A stretch of DNA of 64,000 bases, from contig REEI01000058.1 in the NCBI GenBank assembly GCA_007695145.1, positions 1 to 64,000 of the forward strand, given 5' to 3'. The notes under the pieces are model-generated. The model was not told where the DNA came from, ran no database searches, and worked only from the letters and a program-made list of their open reading frames with translations. Shown piece by piece: positions 62,431 to 64,000 of this stretch. Every line of letters begins with the position of its first letter. Positions within the stretch are counted from its first letter, which is position 1. A program made the translations under genes and the position numbers. Source of the stretch: Saprospirales bacterium. Lineage in GTDB: Bacteria; Bacteroidota; Bacteroidia; Chitinophagales; Saprospiraceae.

Positions 62431-64000
62431 TTATAATCGACTTCTGAAAGGAACTATCAATTGAATGGTGAAATTTCTCCCTTGTTCGGGTATTCCTAGT
62501 TGCCTGTAGCGACTCAGGTGATCGAGATAAAACTCATCCAACAAATTATGGGCGCGAAACAATAAACGAGTACCGGCCATCACAGTGGGAAACTTCATCT
62601 CCATACCCATGCCGACAATCTGATAAGAGGGAGTAGTCAATTCATTTCTATCCACATTATTTTGAGCAAATACGAAGCGATGGGACACATCAAAACTAAG
62701 CCTTAACCAATCAGAAGGATCGATTTTACCCCAGGTAAGAGAAGAGAATATGGAGACCGGAGGAGTAAAGGGGAGGGAAAGTTGAGTGACTGTATTGTAG
62801 TTCCAAACTGCCTCGATTGCATTATAGAGCTTTAGATTCGCATTGAATGCATACTCTATTTCTAATTCAAATCCGTAAAAAATTGCATTGTGTTGTTCAA
62901 AGCGATAAAGTTGTCCCGCATCCGGCAGTGGAGAAAAAGCGGCAGCAGGTCTGAGGTAAATATAGTTGTGGAAGTAATTGAAGAAAGGAGTCAAATTTGC
63001 AAAGAGGCGATTTCTGTAGTACCTCAAGGCCAAATCCAATTGATATCCGTGCTCAGATTTAAGTCCTGCCTGACCCTGTTCGTGCCTGAAAGTTCCATGA
63101 TGCACACCATTAGCAGAGGTTTCCACCGGATATGGAATTCTGAAGGTCTTGCCTAGACTTATTGAAAAATCAAGATCATCTCTACCTGAAGGCCTGAATA
63201 AGGAAGCAAGTGAAGCTGAGAAATTGAAGAAGTGGGTACTTTCAGCACTGGATACAAGGGAGTCAATAATCTGTCCTCCGGGAGTCCACACATAGCGGCC
63301 GGCCTCAGGATGATCATTGTGCCCATAGTCCAATCGCATTCCCGCCTTCAACCTCCAATCTTTGCTCAATTGGAGCTCCCGCAATCCAAAAACACCTAAT
63401 CTATAAACCTCAAAAGGAGGTAGGAAGTAGTCAAATCCATCTATTTGATTGTTCTGATATTGGCCTTGGAAGCCAAGAGAATAATGATCAGCATTTCGAA
63501 ACACCCCACTTAGGCTAAGGGTCTGCAAATCCAGTGCCAGTGCCAGCCTTTCGTTGGGGTTTCGTCCGGGGATGGCGTGAAATTCAGGAAAAGAAAACTC
63601 CTTTCTTCTATTGAATTGATAGCCAGCTATGATCTCCAGCATTTTTTCAGGAGAAAAAAAATGCCTGTACTCTCCCACCACTTTCCTGTGGACTACTTCC
63701 TGCTTTGGAAAATCAATGTTGCGATCGTCCCCATCATCCTGAAGGGTATAGGACAATGGAATCCCAAAAGCCCCTGAAAAAATGCCTCCCTCTAAATTAT
63801 ACTCAGAAAAAGAGAAACGAATAAGGTTTTTCTCACTCCTGTATCCGGCCGTCGCTGACCAGGCCTCCTCACGACCTGCAGTATTTTTTAGTCGGTTGTT
63901 GAAGAGGGGCAACTCAAAAGTATTGTACACAAAACCCTCGGCAGGAACCCGGTAATCAGAATAAACCTGACGGCTGTAATTCGCCGAGGCAAAAAAAGAA
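62431..64000 (-). CDS. TonB-dependent receptor, partial (runs off window end)
   Basis: ORF-track entry 62431-63930 begins at an internal GTG; the same frame is open to the window edge (SFFASANYSRQVYSDYRVPAEGFVYNTFEL...). C-terminal HNLLDEFYLDHLSRYRQLGIPEQGRNFTIQLIVPF. Confidence 0.88.
   Translation of the reverse strand, partial: SFFASANYSRQVYSDYRVPAEGFVYNTFELPLFNNRLKNTAGREEAWSATAGYRSEKNLIRFSFSEYNLEGGIFSGAFGIPLSYTLQDDGDDRNIDFPKQEVVHRKVVGEYRHFFSPEKMLEIIAGYQFNRRKEFSFPEFHAIPGRNPNERLALALDLQTLSLSGVFRNADHYSLGFQGQYQNNQIDGFDYFLPPFEVYRLGVFGLRELQLSKDWRLKAGMRLDYGHNDHPEAGRYVWTPGGQIIDSLVSSAESTHFFNFSASLASLFRPSGRDDLDFSISLGKTFRIPYPVETSANGVHHGTFRHEQGQAGLKSEHGYQLDLALRYYRNRLFANLTPFFNYFHNYIYLRPAAAFSPLPDAGQLYRFEQHNAIFYGFELEIEYAFNANLKLYNAIEAVWNYNTVTQLSLPFTPPVSIFSSLTWGKIDPSDWLRLSFDVSHRFVFAQNNVDRNELTTPSYQIVGMGMEMKFPTVMAGTRLLFRAHNLLDEFYLDHLSRYRQLGIPEQGRNFTIQLIVPFRSRL

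Overview
The window looks like a chromosomal, mostly core-genome segment of a Bacteroidota bacterium. Support: TAnnTTTG-type promoter boxes, SusC/TonB-type receptors, lipoproteins with Cys-S-S-D-D-D starts, and overall gene content. The backbone is a minus-strand tRNA(Thr-Tyr-Gly-Thr)-tuf-tRNA-Trp-secE-nusG-rplKAJL-rpoBC block, preceded by rpsU-xerC-hpf. I saw no CRISPR array, transposase or prophage. Accessory or metabolic content: a cysteine-synthase-like gene directly followed by an alpha-oxoamine-synthase-family gene (candidate sulfonolipid/capnine pair), a cobalamin riboswitch with a BtuB/BtuG-like pair, a MarR-yceI unit with shared palindromic operators, paaABCD, PEP carboxykinase, RlmN, RarA, RecX, MscS, OmpA and others. 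Signals not explained by ordinary annotation: (i) a promoter/Shine-Dalgarno/23-aa basic peptide/terminator cassette at 5.93-6.12 kb; (ii) an orphan promoter-to-terminator transcript at 61.9-62.1 kb; (iii) a ~330-345 bp dispersed repeat with nested inverted repeats at 48.8 and 53.9 kb; (iv) a long hairpin in the rplL-rpoB spacer. Two CDSs run off the window edges (1-713 minus, 62431-64000 minus), and the ORF track misses or truncates both. All product calls come from reading translated sequence; no database search was run.
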